A stretch of 36,280 nucleotides of DNA from LMEP-6097 sp049314535. Lineage in GTDB: Bacteria > Cyanobacteriota > Vampirovibrionia > LMEP-6097. The stretch is from positions 1-36,280 of the forward strand of contig JBMOEX010000004.1 in the NCBI GenBank assembly GCA_049314535.1, written 5' to 3'. The translations under genes and the position numbers were made by a program. Shown in pieces: positions 15,823-23,352 of the stretch; positions within the stretch are counted from its first letter, which is position 1; every line of letters starts with the position of its first letter. The notes under the pieces were generated by a model. That model was not told where the DNA came from and did not search any database. It saw only the letters and a program-made list of their open reading frames with translations.

Positions 15823-16842
15823 ATGTCAAGTGCTACATTAAGCTTCAATTACACTCTAGCAGGGGATTCTAAGATTCCACCAATTAGCGCAGAGTCGGTA
15901 GGGTTAGAGCCTCAGATTTTTCAACCCATACGAGAAGCTGTCAGTTTCTTAAAAGATACTATCCGCTTTCCAGGCTCTTCTATACCAGAAAGCCAGAGAC
16001 CTTCTACTGAAGAACATACTATCAGTGCTATGCATAGGGCACATACACTGCTCTCGCAAGAAACTGCTTTAGACCCTAAAACCATTGCAAGTATTCTAAG
16101 AAAAATTATGATACATGACCTAGATGAAGTCATCGGTAGAGAGTTTCACGCTGTCGCCACTAATGCCAATGGTACTGCCGTAAAGAATATGGAGGGCTTT
16201 GGTAAATTAACAGAAAGAATAGCTTTAAATACTATTTTAGTAGCTCTCTTAAATGCTGACCCTCAAGCGAATTCCTCAACTTCAACAAATGCTGATCAAA
16301 CACAAAAAGGCTTCCCTCGCTTAGAAGAATTCGTACATGGTCTTCGCCATGAGATCAAAGAGGTTACAGATAATGATCTTGGTGTTACTACCTTAAATAA
16401 ATATTTTGAAAAGCCTGAAATTAAAGCAGGGCTAAACCCAGAATGGCTTTCACCTGATTATAGAAAAGCTTTTGAAAGCCTAAAAAGTGATTATCTCAGT
16501 ATGGAAAGTAACCCTAAGGAACAGAATTCCATCAGCAGCCTAATAGGAAAACTCTTAGAGAAATGGGATGGTATCATCACAGTGAACAATAGTGGTCTAG
16601 ACGAACAAAATCCTGTCCCCAATTACTTTCACCAAAAAAAATCTCAAGAAGAGAGAGCCTCTGAGCTTAGTTACACCAGTAGCGTAATGAATAGAATGGT
16701 TAATATTAGAGATACATTAAATATGCTTATTAATGGGACGAAGGAATTACTTAAAGAAAGCATAAACTGGATGAGCATTGCAGATGGCAAAAACTATAAA
16801 GTCAAAGATTTCCCTAAACAGCTTGGCTGGATAAAGAATTAA
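15823..16842 (+). CDS. HD-domain-like protein of unknown substrate
   Basis: A 339-residue soluble protein that I do not recognise in full. Residues 62-108 resemble the core of the HD phosphohydrolase superfamily, especially the YfbR/HD_3 group: TEEHTISAMHRAHTLL supplies the first His (about residue 65), and MIHDLDEVIGREFHA supplies the HD pair (98-99) followed by an acidic residue. A later GLRHEIKEVTDNDLG could supply the last Asp. If active, it would be a metal-dependent nucleotidase or phosphohydrolase; the substrate is unknown. ATG 15823 is chosen because TAATAT ends exactly seven bases before it, the leaderless pattern, and it sits next to a GTG at 15820. It lies alone between two terminator-like hairpins. 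Confidence 0.55.
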   Translation: MSSATLSFNYTLAGDSKIPPISAESVGLEPQIFQPIREAVSFLKDTIRFPGSSIPESQRPSTEEHTISAMHRAHTLLSQETALDPKTIASILRKIMIHDLDEVIGREFHAVATNANGTAVKNMEGFGKLTERIALNTILVALLNADPQANSSTSTNADQTQKGFPRLEEFVHGLRHEIKEVTDNDLGVTTLNKYFEKPEIKAGLNPEWLSPDYRKAFESLKSDYLSMESNPKEQNSISSLIGKLLEKWDGIITVNNSGLDEQNPVPNYFHQKKSQEERASELSYTSSVMNRMVNIRDTLNMLINGTKELLKESINWMSIADGKNYKVKDFPKQLGWIKN

Positions 16843-16921
16843 AAACACTACAGTGTTTCTCCCCTATTAAAAATTTAAGTGAAAATTTTTTTATAAGATC
16901 TTCCTAATAAAGGAGAATCAC

Positions 16922-17710
16922 ATGTCTAAAAAATTAAATACACTAAACCCAGTCACAGAAAAAACTCTCTGGAACGATAAAGATAAACCTATCTTTATCA
17001 GCCTCGCTAGTACAGGTATAGAGCCGCTGAAAGATAGAATCTGTAAGCTCAGTTTACTTGGTAGTAACGGCCACGAGAAGAGTTTTCTTATTAATCCACA
17101 GAAAGAGATACAGGAATACGCTACTAGAGTGCATGGTATTAAAAACTCTGATCTTAAAGATGCTATGCCTTTTGAAAATATCGCCGAAGAAGTAATTAAG
17201 GAGCTAGAAGCGCATAATGTTTTTGTCGCCTATAATTTCTCTTTTACTTTTCAGATATTACAGAATGAACTTTATAGAAGCTGTGGTTATCAGCTTCTTG
17301 AAGAAAACTTTACATTTATAGATCCTTACCTAATCTTTAAAAAAGCCTTTCCTTACACACTAAAGAATGCCGCTAAACTCTTTCTAGGAAAGGATTATAA
17401 AGATGATGAATATATGGAGTTCTCAGCCGTAAAGCTTCAAGAGATACTAGCAGCACAGATACAGCAGTTTCCACAGTTCTTCGAGGGTGATTTAAGAGAA
17501 TTAGAACACCAGACTATAGGCCAGATAGGTATTCCAGGGAAATGGTTTAATCTAAAAGATGATAATTTCTGTTTCGCTCAAGGTAAATTTAAAGGTAAAA
17601 AAATTAACGAGAATCATTTAGACTATCTAAGCTGGATAGCAAGTCTAGAAGATATAAGCGTTTCAGAAAGAAAATTTATAGATGAATACTGTGGGTCTGT
17701 AAAAGCGTAA
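16922..17710 (+). CDS. DEDDh exonuclease-like protein lacking catalytic residues
   Basis: A 262-residue protein with the outline of a DnaQ/PolC-epsilon-type 3'-5' exonuclease but a disabled active site. Where the family has DxETTG, this reads FISLASTG (residues about 24-32), losing Asp and Glu. The second motif (normally N-x-x-F-D) is VAYNFSFTFQIL, with Thr in place of Asp. The third, normally HxAxxDA, reads EYMEFSAVKL. The intervening RVHGIKNSDLKDAMPFENI is typical of the fold. The C-terminus (FAQGKFKGKKINENHLDYLSWI) resembles the DUF3820-like tail of exonuclease X relatives. It may bind single-stranded ends or a replication partner without cutting. Unusually for this window it has a strong ribosome site, AAAGGAG, six to seven bases before ATG. 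Confidence 0.78.
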   Translation: MSKKLNTLNPVTEKTLWNDKDKPIFISLASTGIEPLKDRICKLSLLGSNGHEKSFLINPQKEIQEYATRVHGIKNSDLKDAMPFENIAEEVIKELEAHNVFVAYNFSFTFQILQNELYRSCGYQLLEENFTFIDPYLIFKKAFPYTLKNAAKLFLGKDYKDDEYMEFSAVKLQEILAAQIQQFPQFFEGDLRELEHQTIGQIGIPGKWFNLKDDNFCFAQGKFKGKKINENHLDYLSWIASLEDISVSERKFIDEYCGSVKA

Positions 17711-17734
17711 AATATTTTTCTTTCCGATCAAATC

Positions 17735-17815
17735 TTAGAGTGTGGTGAAATTGTTTAAAAACTGAGCTTAACGCACAGCTTGAAAATTAACTCAGTATCT
17801 TTCATCACACTCTAA
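17735..17815. ncRNA. Long structured hairpin: terminator or structured RNA
   Basis: A 16-bp outer stem pairs 17735-17750 (TTAGAGTGTGGTGAAA) with 17800-17815, with one G-T pair. An inner helix pairs ACTGAG (17761-17766) with CTCAGT (17791-17796). The loop between is about 24 bases. The element is followed by ATTTTA and, after 24 more bases, by ten T. It lies between the exonuclease-like gene and the symporter. It could be a terminator of the former or a leader/structured RNA. Confidence 0.5.
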
Positions 17816-17876
17816 TTTTATAACCTAAAGCAGCGCACTTTTTTTTTTAACAACATAATGACATAATCATTTCAGC

Positions 17877-19301
17877 ATGCTAATCACTCTAGTCGCACTA
17901 TACATACTATTTAATATTGGCTTCAGTTTTTACATAAGCCAAAAAAATAAAAATACTTTAGATTACGTTTTTGCGGGCTCTAAACTACCATTCTGGATTT
18001 CATCCTTCGCTTTCTTTGCGACTTGGTTCGGTTCTGAAATGATCATCGGTTCAGCATCAGAGTTTATGAACAGAGGCTTTAAAGCCCTTATTAAAGACCC
18101 TTTCGGTGCATCTATCTGTATATTTTTAATCGGTGCGGTTTTTTCTAAGCATTTTTATAAAATGCCTTATCTCTCCTTCGCTAGTTTTTTTAAAAGTAAG
18201 TATGGCTCGAAAGTCGGTTTCTACGCAAGTTTCTGCATAATTATGGGTTATGTCGGCTGGCTAGCCGCTCAGTATATAGCTTTCGCTGTAATTCTTAAAA
18301 CCATAGTTAATCTACCTTTAGAAATAGGAATGATAATCGGTGCCATTATATTTTTACTTTACGTCTGGTGGGGCGGCTTACTTGCTATTTCCATATTAGA
18401 CATGAGCCAAACTATCATCATAATAGTAGGACTATTAGCCGTAGCTATTCCTATCATCTCCGCGGCAGGTGGACTCGGAAATATAATCCAGCAGACCCCT
18501 CCAGAATTTTTTAATGTAGTACCAGACATGGATTTTATGTCTATAGCGACATTCATTAGTGCCTTAATTACTGTCGGTATCGGCTCTTTACCACAGCAAG
18601 ATTTATACCAAAGAGTTAAAGCCTGTAAATCAGCAGCCGTAGCCAAATATTCAGGTATCTTCAGTGCTTTTTTATATATCGCAATAAGCTTAATCCCAGC
18701 ATTTATTATTCTTGGTATAAAAGTAAGCCAACCCGAGCTTATCTCTGAACTCACTGATGGGCAGATGGTTCTACCTAAAATCGTTATGCATAATGGTAAT
18801 GTTTTTATTCAGTTTTTATTCTTTGGTGCCATACTCTCTGCGATTATGAGTACAGCAAGTGTTTGTATCCTTGCTCCAGCTACGGTTTTTGCAGAAAATT
18901 TCGTCAGACCAGCTTTAATATTTATGGGTCATAGAAAAAAGGTTAAAGATATAGACAGAACTATTTCTATAAAACAAGCCGCTATCGCTATCACTATTAT
19001 CAGTTTAATAGTCGCTTTTATTAACGGTAATATTTATCATTTAGCAACTGAAGCCGCAACCATAACGCTTGTTACATTAGTCGTCCCTTTTCTATTTGCG
19101 ATTTTCGCCAAAAGAATTAATAGCACAGCAGCTCAGGTAGCTATATTTTCTGGTTTAAGTATTTGGTTAGGTTTTATGATATTTAAAGTACAGTTTCCCT
19201 GTCAGTTAGCTGGTTTTCTCGTATCCTTATTTGCTTATCTAATTACAGATGGAATTATATATAGCTTTTTTAGCAAAGGTTCGCAGCGCCGCCGTCAATA
19301 A
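17877..19301 (+). CDS. Sodium:solute symporter (SSF) family transporter
   Basis: A 474-residue integral membrane protein with about 12-13 hydrophobic helices, the size of SSF-family sodium symporters (PutP, PanF, SGLT type). The first helix is followed by the typical LDYVFAGSKLPFWISSFAFFATWFGSE segment, in which the unwound helix binds substrate. The second sodium-site region reads GIGSLPQQDLYQRV, a variation of the family's (G/S)xxxQDxxQR signature, and this is decisive. The substrate cannot be predicted; sugars, amino acids, acetate and vitamins are all known in the family. CATAAT ends nine bases before the ATG, fitting a short or absent leader, and a T10 run lies further upstream. The gene seems to stand alone. 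Confidence 0.9.
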   Translation: MLITLVALYILFNIGFSFYISQKNKNTLDYVFAGSKLPFWISSFAFFATWFGSEMIIGSASEFMNRGFKALIKDPFGASICIFLIGAVFSKHFYKMPYLSFASFFKSKYGSKVGFYASFCIIMGYVGWLAAQYIAFAVILKTIVNLPLEIGMIIGAIIFLLYVWWGGLLAISILDMSQTIIIIVGLLAVAIPIISAAGGLGNIIQQTPPEFFNVVPDMDFMSIATFISALITVGIGSLPQQDLYQRVKACKSAAVAKYSGIFSAFLYIAISLIPAFIILGIKVSQPELISELTDGQMVLPKIVMHNGNVFIQFLFFGAILSAIMSTASVCILAPATVFAENFVRPALIFMGHRKKVKDIDRTISIKQAAIAITIISLIVAFINGNIYHLATEAATITLVTLVVPFLFAIFAKRINSTAAQVAIFSGLSIWLGFMIFKVQFPCQLAGFLVSLFAYLITDGIIYSFFSKGSQRRRQ

Positions 19302-19393
19302 GGGCTACAGTTCAAGAAATTTTCGCAACAGTATGATAACGAAACTTTAACCCTTCATGATTATAAAGAGTTTTACAGGAACTTTGATTAGCT

Positions 19394-20416
19394 ATGCGTT
19401 TAACTTTTTTTAGATACAGATTATGTGATGTTGTAAATAGATTATGTGGAGCATCGCGACAAACATTTAACAGACAGACGTTAAAAGATCAACTTGTTGG
19501 AGAAAAGGGTAATAAAGGTCTTGAAGATGCTATTGATGAAATAACAAATAATAGTGATGATACTTACCTGAGCGAATCTGAAGTTGCTCAGAAGCTTTCA
19601 AAGCATTTTAGCTTTAAGCGAACAGAGAATAATGTTACAAATCAGACTTTACTTGAAAAGATAGATGGTTTAAATGGTAAGACAAATTTTGATCTTAATG
19701 ATTATCGGTCTAACGAGAGTAAAAAGATAGGAGATTGTTGGAAAGAAGCAAATGCTCATAAAGCAGTTGATGCAGCACTATGCTTAAAAGAAACAACTAA
19801 TACAGAACCTGGCTTACTTGCAGATGCTGTGAAGAAACTCGGTGGTACAACAACAAAAAAAGATTTGTTTGAATATTTTCAAGGAGTAGGAAAACTAAAA
19901 ACCGGAGAAAACTATTTTAAGCTATCTGAGCGTGGGGGACCTTCTAACCGAGACCTTGCAAGAATTATAGATATGCTGCCTTCAGACGGTATTACGCAAA
20001 AGAGTTTGGATGATTTATTTAAAGGACCAAACAGTAGTACTTCTCAAAAGACAACGAAAAATATTTTCTATGATCTAAATAAGAATGAGTTTGTCTATAA
20101 GGATAAAGCTGAAGAAATGTATGTTCCTACTAAGCAGGCAGCAAAGACTCCTGCGACTCAGACTCCTGCCCTGTCAACAGGTACTCCTAAACCTAATTCA
20201 AATGATACTGTTCGGGTTCCACTTCCACAATATGATCCTGAAAGTAAAAATCAAAATAAAGAATATTATGAAGCTCGCAAAGAGCTGAGATCTGCTTTTC
20301 GTGATCAAACAAGAGATAAAGAAATAGGAAAGGAGGCTTTCGTATCTTTACGTGAGGATTTAGATCTTATTAACACAGCAATGAATGTAGGGGTACGTCT
20401 TAATCGTAAATCCTAG
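19394..20416 (+). CDS. Hypothetical protein with EF-hand-like segments
   Basis: A 340-residue hydrophilic protein that I do not recognise. Residues about 50-65 (NNSDDTYLSESE) resemble a degenerate EF-hand loop followed by a helix, and PSDGITQKSLDDLF looks like a further helix-loop piece. The middle is rich in Lys, Asp and Asn. A Pro/Thr-rich linker (TPATQTPALSTGTPKP) comes before a charged helical C-terminus. The N-terminus is basic with two Cys and is not a signal peptide. The start at ATG 19394 has no clear -10 box or Shine-Dalgarno sequence close by (AGGAA lies 14 bases upstream). It resembles in style, not clearly in sequence, the EF-hand-like protein at the left edge. Confidence 0.6.
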   Translation: MRLTFFRYRLCDVVNRLCGASRQTFNRQTLKDQLVGEKGNKGLEDAIDEITNNSDDTYLSESEVAQKLSKHFSFKRTENNVTNQTLLEKIDGLNGKTNFDLNDYRSNESKKIGDCWKEANAHKAVDAALCLKETTNTEPGLLADAVKKLGGTTTKKDLFEYFQGVGKLKTGENYFKLSERGGPSNRDLARIIDMLPSDGITQKSLDDLFKGPNSSTSQKTTKNIFYDLNKNEFVYKDKAEEMYVPTKQAAKTPATQTPALSTGTPKPNSNDTVRVPLPQYDPESKNQNKEYYEARKELRSAFRDQTRDKEIGKEAFVSLREDLDLINTAMNVGVRLNRKS

Positions 20417-20483
20417 TTCTCAGCCTAAGCCTAAGTAAGGATTTATGGGACTGTTAGTAGAAAGAAATACTGAAAGTACCCCC

Positions 20484-20512
20484 TTGAAAAAATCTCAGGA
20501 ATCTAATATAAT
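20484..20512 (+). promoter_or_regulatory. Promoter of rpsF-ssb
   Basis: TTGAAA (20484-20489), a 17-bp spacer, and TATAAT (20507-20512) form a near-consensus housekeeping promoter. The -10 box ends 12 bases before ATG 20525, giving a leader of only about five to six bases. Confidence 0.75.
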
Positions 20513-20524
20513 AATCAACCTGCT

Positions 20525-20824
20525 ATGAAAACATACGAACTATTACTAATTCTTCCTGGAACTTTCGATGATAGCTCTGCTACTAGATTTATTAAGGACC
20601 TAGAGAATACTCTTGTTAAATTTAACGCAAAAATTAATGATCTTCAATTAAAAGGTAAACAACAGTTAGCCTACTCGATTAAAGATAAAAAAAGTGCTTT
20701 TCAAGTAATAGCTAAAATCACGGCTGAGCCTAAAGATATTTCTGCTATTAAAGTGAGATTAAAACTTGTAGAAGATCTTCTACGTTTTGAAATCTTTAAC
20801 CTTCCAGAAGTGGTAGCATCTTAA
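20525..20824 (+). CDS. rpsF: 30S ribosomal protein S6
   Basis: A 99-residue S6 with the usual ferredoxin-like fold: MKTYELLLILPGTFDD at the N-terminus, a helix (ATRFIKDLENTLVKF), the conserved KGKQQLAYSIKDKKSAFQVI strand pair, and IKVRLKLVEDLLRFEIFNL at the end. S6 binds 16S rRNA in the platform of the small subunit together with S18. It starts the classical rpsF-ssb pair; the spacing to ssb is four bases. The gene for S18 (rpsR), usually next, is missing here. Leader length and promoter are described separately. Confidence 0.97.
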   Translation: MKTYELLLILPGTFDDSSATRFIKDLENTLVKFNAKINDLQLKGKQQLAYSIKDKKSAFQVIAKITAEPKDISAIKVRLKLVEDLLRFEIFNLPEVVAS

Positions 20825-20828
20825 TAAT

Positions 20829-21248
20829 ATGACTTTTGCGAGCATAACTTTATCTGGTGTTTTAAAGAATAAAGCTGAACAGAGATTCACAGCTAATAAT
20901 GTTTCTGTGGTGAGTTTCACGATGGAAATCGAAAGATATGACTCTAAGGCGAAGGAAGTTAAAAGATACCCAGTAAAAGCAAATCTCTGGGGAGATGCTC
21001 ACGCAGAGTATTTAGAGAGATTAAACCCGGGTACAGAAGTCTTGTTAATCGGCAGACCTCAAATAGATCAGTTTAACGACAGAGACGGTAATGCACAGAA
21101 AGTCTTCAGTGTAGAAGTTAGTAAAATTAATTTACTAGGTGCTTCTTCTGCTGGTGATAATTCTGATTACGCAAGCACTGCTTCTCGCTCTAAATCATCA
21201 TCTTTAACTAGTGATCTTAGTGAAGAAGATATGGAAATCCCATTCTAA
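20829..21248 (+). CDS. ssb: Single-stranded DNA-binding protein
   Basis: A 139-residue SSB with one OB fold at residues 1-105: FASITLSGVLKNKAEQRFTANN, VVSFTMEIERY, VKANLWGDAHAEYLERL and the IGRPQIDQFNDRDGN strand. A flexible Ser-rich linker and an acidic tip follow, ending in DMEIPF, which is the docking peptide for replication and repair proteins. The tetrameric protein coats single-stranded DNA during replication. It is co-transcribed with rpsF and converges on the ftsL-like gene with a 37-bp gap that shows no strong hairpin. Confidence 0.97.
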   Translation: MTFASITLSGVLKNKAEQRFTANNVSVVSFTMEIERYDSKAKEVKRYPVKANLWGDAHAEYLERLNPGTEVLLIGRPQIDQFNDRDGNAQKVFSVEVSKINLLGASSAGDNSDYASTASRSKSSSLTSDLSEEDMEIPF

Positions 21249-21285
21249 GAGCCAGACTCAGAACTATTTTCTTTATTTCATTTAT

Positions 21286-21642
21286 CTAAAAACCGTATAA
21301 AAATTCTTTCTTAGAATTAGAGTAGTTATCAGTGAAGCTCTTGAAAAGGCTTTTATCATTTGTTATTAAACTCTTAGCTGACTTAGTGCCGAGATGGAAA
21401 CTGTTTTTTTCATCTATATGCACCATATTAAGCTTAGAGGCTGTGCTATTCAAATTATTTATCGAACTATGATGCAGAAAAGACATTCTTAAATTCATTT
21501 TCTCGTTACTTACTATGTTAATTTCCTGCTCTAATGAGCGATTTACTGATTCAAAAAAAATATTTACAAACAGCAAAACACTACATAAGCCAAATAACAA
21601 AGCTAATAAAACTAAAAGTCGATATGAATTAACTTGAGCCAT
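21286..21642 (-). CDS. ftsL: FtsL-like cell-division protein
   Basis: A 118-residue bitopic membrane protein: a short cytoplasmic N-terminus, one transmembrane helix (LLVLLALLFGLCSVLLFVNIFF), then an extracytoplasmic heptad-type segment (LEQEINIVSNEKMNLRMSF) and a SKLNMVHI stretch recalling the ASKLGM of FtsL. Sequence identity in this family is always low, so the call rests on topology, length and position: the gene begins on the last base of the rsmH stop (TAATG junction), the place of ftsL in division-and-wall clusters. FtsL would act with FtsB and FtsQ at the septum. The usual next gene, ftsI, is absent; the neighbour is the convergent ssb. Confidence 0.65.
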   Translation of the reverse strand: MAQVNSYRLLVLLALLFGLCSVLLFVNIFFESVNRSLEQEINIVSNEKMNLRMSFLHHSSINNLNSTASKLNMVHIDEKNSFHLGTKSAKSLITNDKSLFKSFTDNYSNSKKEFLYGF

Positions 21643-22589
21643 TACTTTAGTATAAACCTAGCTGCACGGAGTTTGGCTGAACGTGAACGAGAATTTTCCT
21701 TAAGCTCCTCATCAGTAGCTATTAAAGGTTTTTTAAAACTCAATTCAAATTTATATTTATCATTCGCTTTCTTTAAAAACTGCTTTACTATCCTATCCTC
21801 AAGTGAATGAAAAGAAAGTATAGCCACAGTAGCACCATCAGCTAATACTTCTGGTAAAGACTCTAATAGAGTCTCTAAGACCTCTAATTCTTTATTTACA
21901 CAAATTCTCAGTGCCTGAAAGACTTTAGTCGCAGGATGAGCCTTAGAATGTTTATGATATTTTCGCCAATAAACTTCTTTAACTAAGTCAGCGAGCTGCT
22001 TAGAAGTTTCTACCGGGCGCTGCTCCATAATTTTCTGGGCTATTTGCCTTGAAAGTCTCTCCTCTGCATAGTTATAAAATATATTTGCGATATCAGCTTC
22101 TTTAAAAGTATTTATAACATCATAAGCACTGACTGAAACGTCTCTATCCATCCGCATATCAAGTGGCGTATCATGTAAATAACTAAAACCCCTTTCTGGA
22201 TCATCTAACTGCATAGAGCTTATACCTAAATCAACTAAAATACCCCCAGTAATTTTAATCTCATTCTCTTCACAGAAATCCTGTATCTGAGAAAAATTAG
22301 CGTGGATTAGATTCCATTTATTTTCGATTAAAGTATCATTCCTATCATTCGTAAAACCTTGTTTTAAGGCAAGACTATTAATAGAAGCCTGAAGCTCTCT
22401 GTGGCTCTCTATGACATTAATATCTTGGTCAAAGGAATATAACTGACCTTGACCAGTAAGCTTCTCTAAGATAAGCCTAGAGTGTCCAGCAGCACCCAAA
22501 GTGCAGTCGAAGTATATTTTATCCTTATCTATATCAAGGTATTCAAGCACCTCGCTCGGCATTACTGGTATGTGAGAAAATTCAGACAT
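21642..22589 (-). CDS. rsmH: 16S rRNA (cytosine(1402)-N4)-methyltransferase
   Basis: RsmH (MraW) methylates N4 of C1402 of 16S rRNA in the decoding centre using S-adenosylmethionine. The 315-residue protein is full length. Hallmarks are SHIPVMPSEVLEYL at the start, the SAM-binding CTLGAAGHSRLIL, GGILVDLGISSMQLDDPERGFSYLHDTPLDMRMD, and the C-terminal ATVAILSFHSLEDRIVKQFLK. The gene overlaps rdgB by 8 bp and ftsL by one base, so all three form one transcript from the rdgB promoter. The SAM comes from MetK, coded at 29955. No mraZ precedes it; rdgB takes that place. Confidence 0.97.
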   Translation of the reverse strand: MSEFSHIPVMPSEVLEYLDIDKDKIYFDCTLGAAGHSRLILEKLTGQGQLYSFDQDINVIESHRELQASINSLALKQGFTNDRNDTLIENKWNLIHANFSQIQDFCEENEIKITGGILVDLGISSMQLDDPERGFSYLHDTPLDMRMDRDVSVSAYDVINTFKEADIANIFYNYAEERLSRQIAQKIMEQRPVETSKQLADLVKEVYWRKYHKHSKAHPATKVFQALRICVNKELEVLETLLESLPEVLADGATVAILSFHSLEDRIVKQFLKKANDKYKFELSFKKPLIATDEELKENSRSRSAKLRAARFILK

Positions 22590-23316
22590 ATAAAAACCTT
22601 AAAAACTCTTGCACTGCTTTAAATCGATGACTATAAGAATTTTTCTCTTTAGAACTCAGCTCTGCGACTGTTCTTGATTTATCTATCGAATAATCAGTAT
22701 TAAACTCTTCCGCGGCTAAATCATTCCCTAAAGCCGTATCTAGCATTGAACTTGTAGCTTTGCGAGCAGCCTCCTCTAAACAGGGATAAACCACTGGATC
22801 GAAGCCGAAGCCTTGCTCACCATGCTTTTCATAAGCTAATTCTCCATACCAATACTGCTGTGTCTGAAAAAGTATTTTCCCAGAAGGCTCAGCCAAAACT
22901 AAAGCACAGACATAGCGCACACGCCTGTCATTATCAGCCTGCATTTCATTTAATAAAGCACTTATTCCTTTACTTGGATCACGCAGATATCTACCTGAAT
23001 ATATACCTGGCGCTTTATTTAAAGCAAAAACCTCGATGCCACTGTCATCAGCTAAAGCCAATCCCTGAACAGCTTTAGCTCCAGCTATGGCTTTTAAAGC
23101 AGCATTTCCAAGATATGTATCTTCTGTCTCATCTACTTCAAAATTATGAATACCTTTATCAGAGAGGTTTTTAAAGCTATCTCTACTAAAACTCTTCGTT
23201 TTTAGTCCAGAAGCTAAATCAGCACGAGTCTGCATTAAATTATCAAAAATTTCTTGAAACTCAGCCACCTTGCCTTGATTAGTGGTGCAGATAGTTATTT
23301 CTTTGGTTTTAAGCAT
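22582..23316 (-). CDS. rdgB: Non-canonical purine NTP pyrophosphatase (RdgB/HAM1)
   Basis: This is the house-cleaning enzyme that hydrolyses dITP, XTP and related nucleotides. The N-terminal TTNQGKVAEFQEIF, the metal-binding LALADDSGIEVFALNKAPGIYSGRY, GEQGFGFDPVVYP and the C-terminal SHRFKAVQEFL are all present. At 244 residues it is longer than the usual ~200, owing to insertions after the N-terminus and before the C-terminal motif (around TSSMLDTALGNDL...). It leads the rdgB-rsmH-ftsL operon. The -10 hexamer TAATAT ends seven bases before ATG 23316, indicating a leaderless mRNA. Confidence 0.93.
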   Translation of the reverse strand: MLKTKEITICTTNQGKVAEFQEIFDNLMQTRADLASGLKTKSFSRDSFKNLSDKGIHNFEVDETEDTYLGNAALKAIAGAKAVQGLALADDSGIEVFALNKAPGIYSGRYLRDPSKGISALLNEMQADNDRRVRYVCALVLAEPSGKILFQTQQYWYGELAYEKHGEQGFGFDPVVYPCLEEAARKATSSMLDTALGNDLAAEEFNTDYSIDKSRTVAELSSKEKNSYSHRFKAVQEFLRFLYV

Positions 23317-23352
23317 AGTTTTTATATTATAGACATCAAAATAATATCAGCA
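23317..23352. promoter_or_regulatory. 36-bp bidirectional promoter between rdgB and the 23353 gene
   Basis: Two divergent -10 boxes face away from each other: TAATAT on the minus strand (23329-23324) seven bases before the rdgB ATG, and TAATAT on the plus strand (23342-23347) five bases before ATG 23353. Each -35 region must lie near or inside the opposite promoter or gene. Confidence 0.5.

Noticed and set aside
23254..23352. Upstream extension of the 23353 gene into rdgB
   Set aside because: It is antisense to the start of rdgB and precedes the probable promoter.
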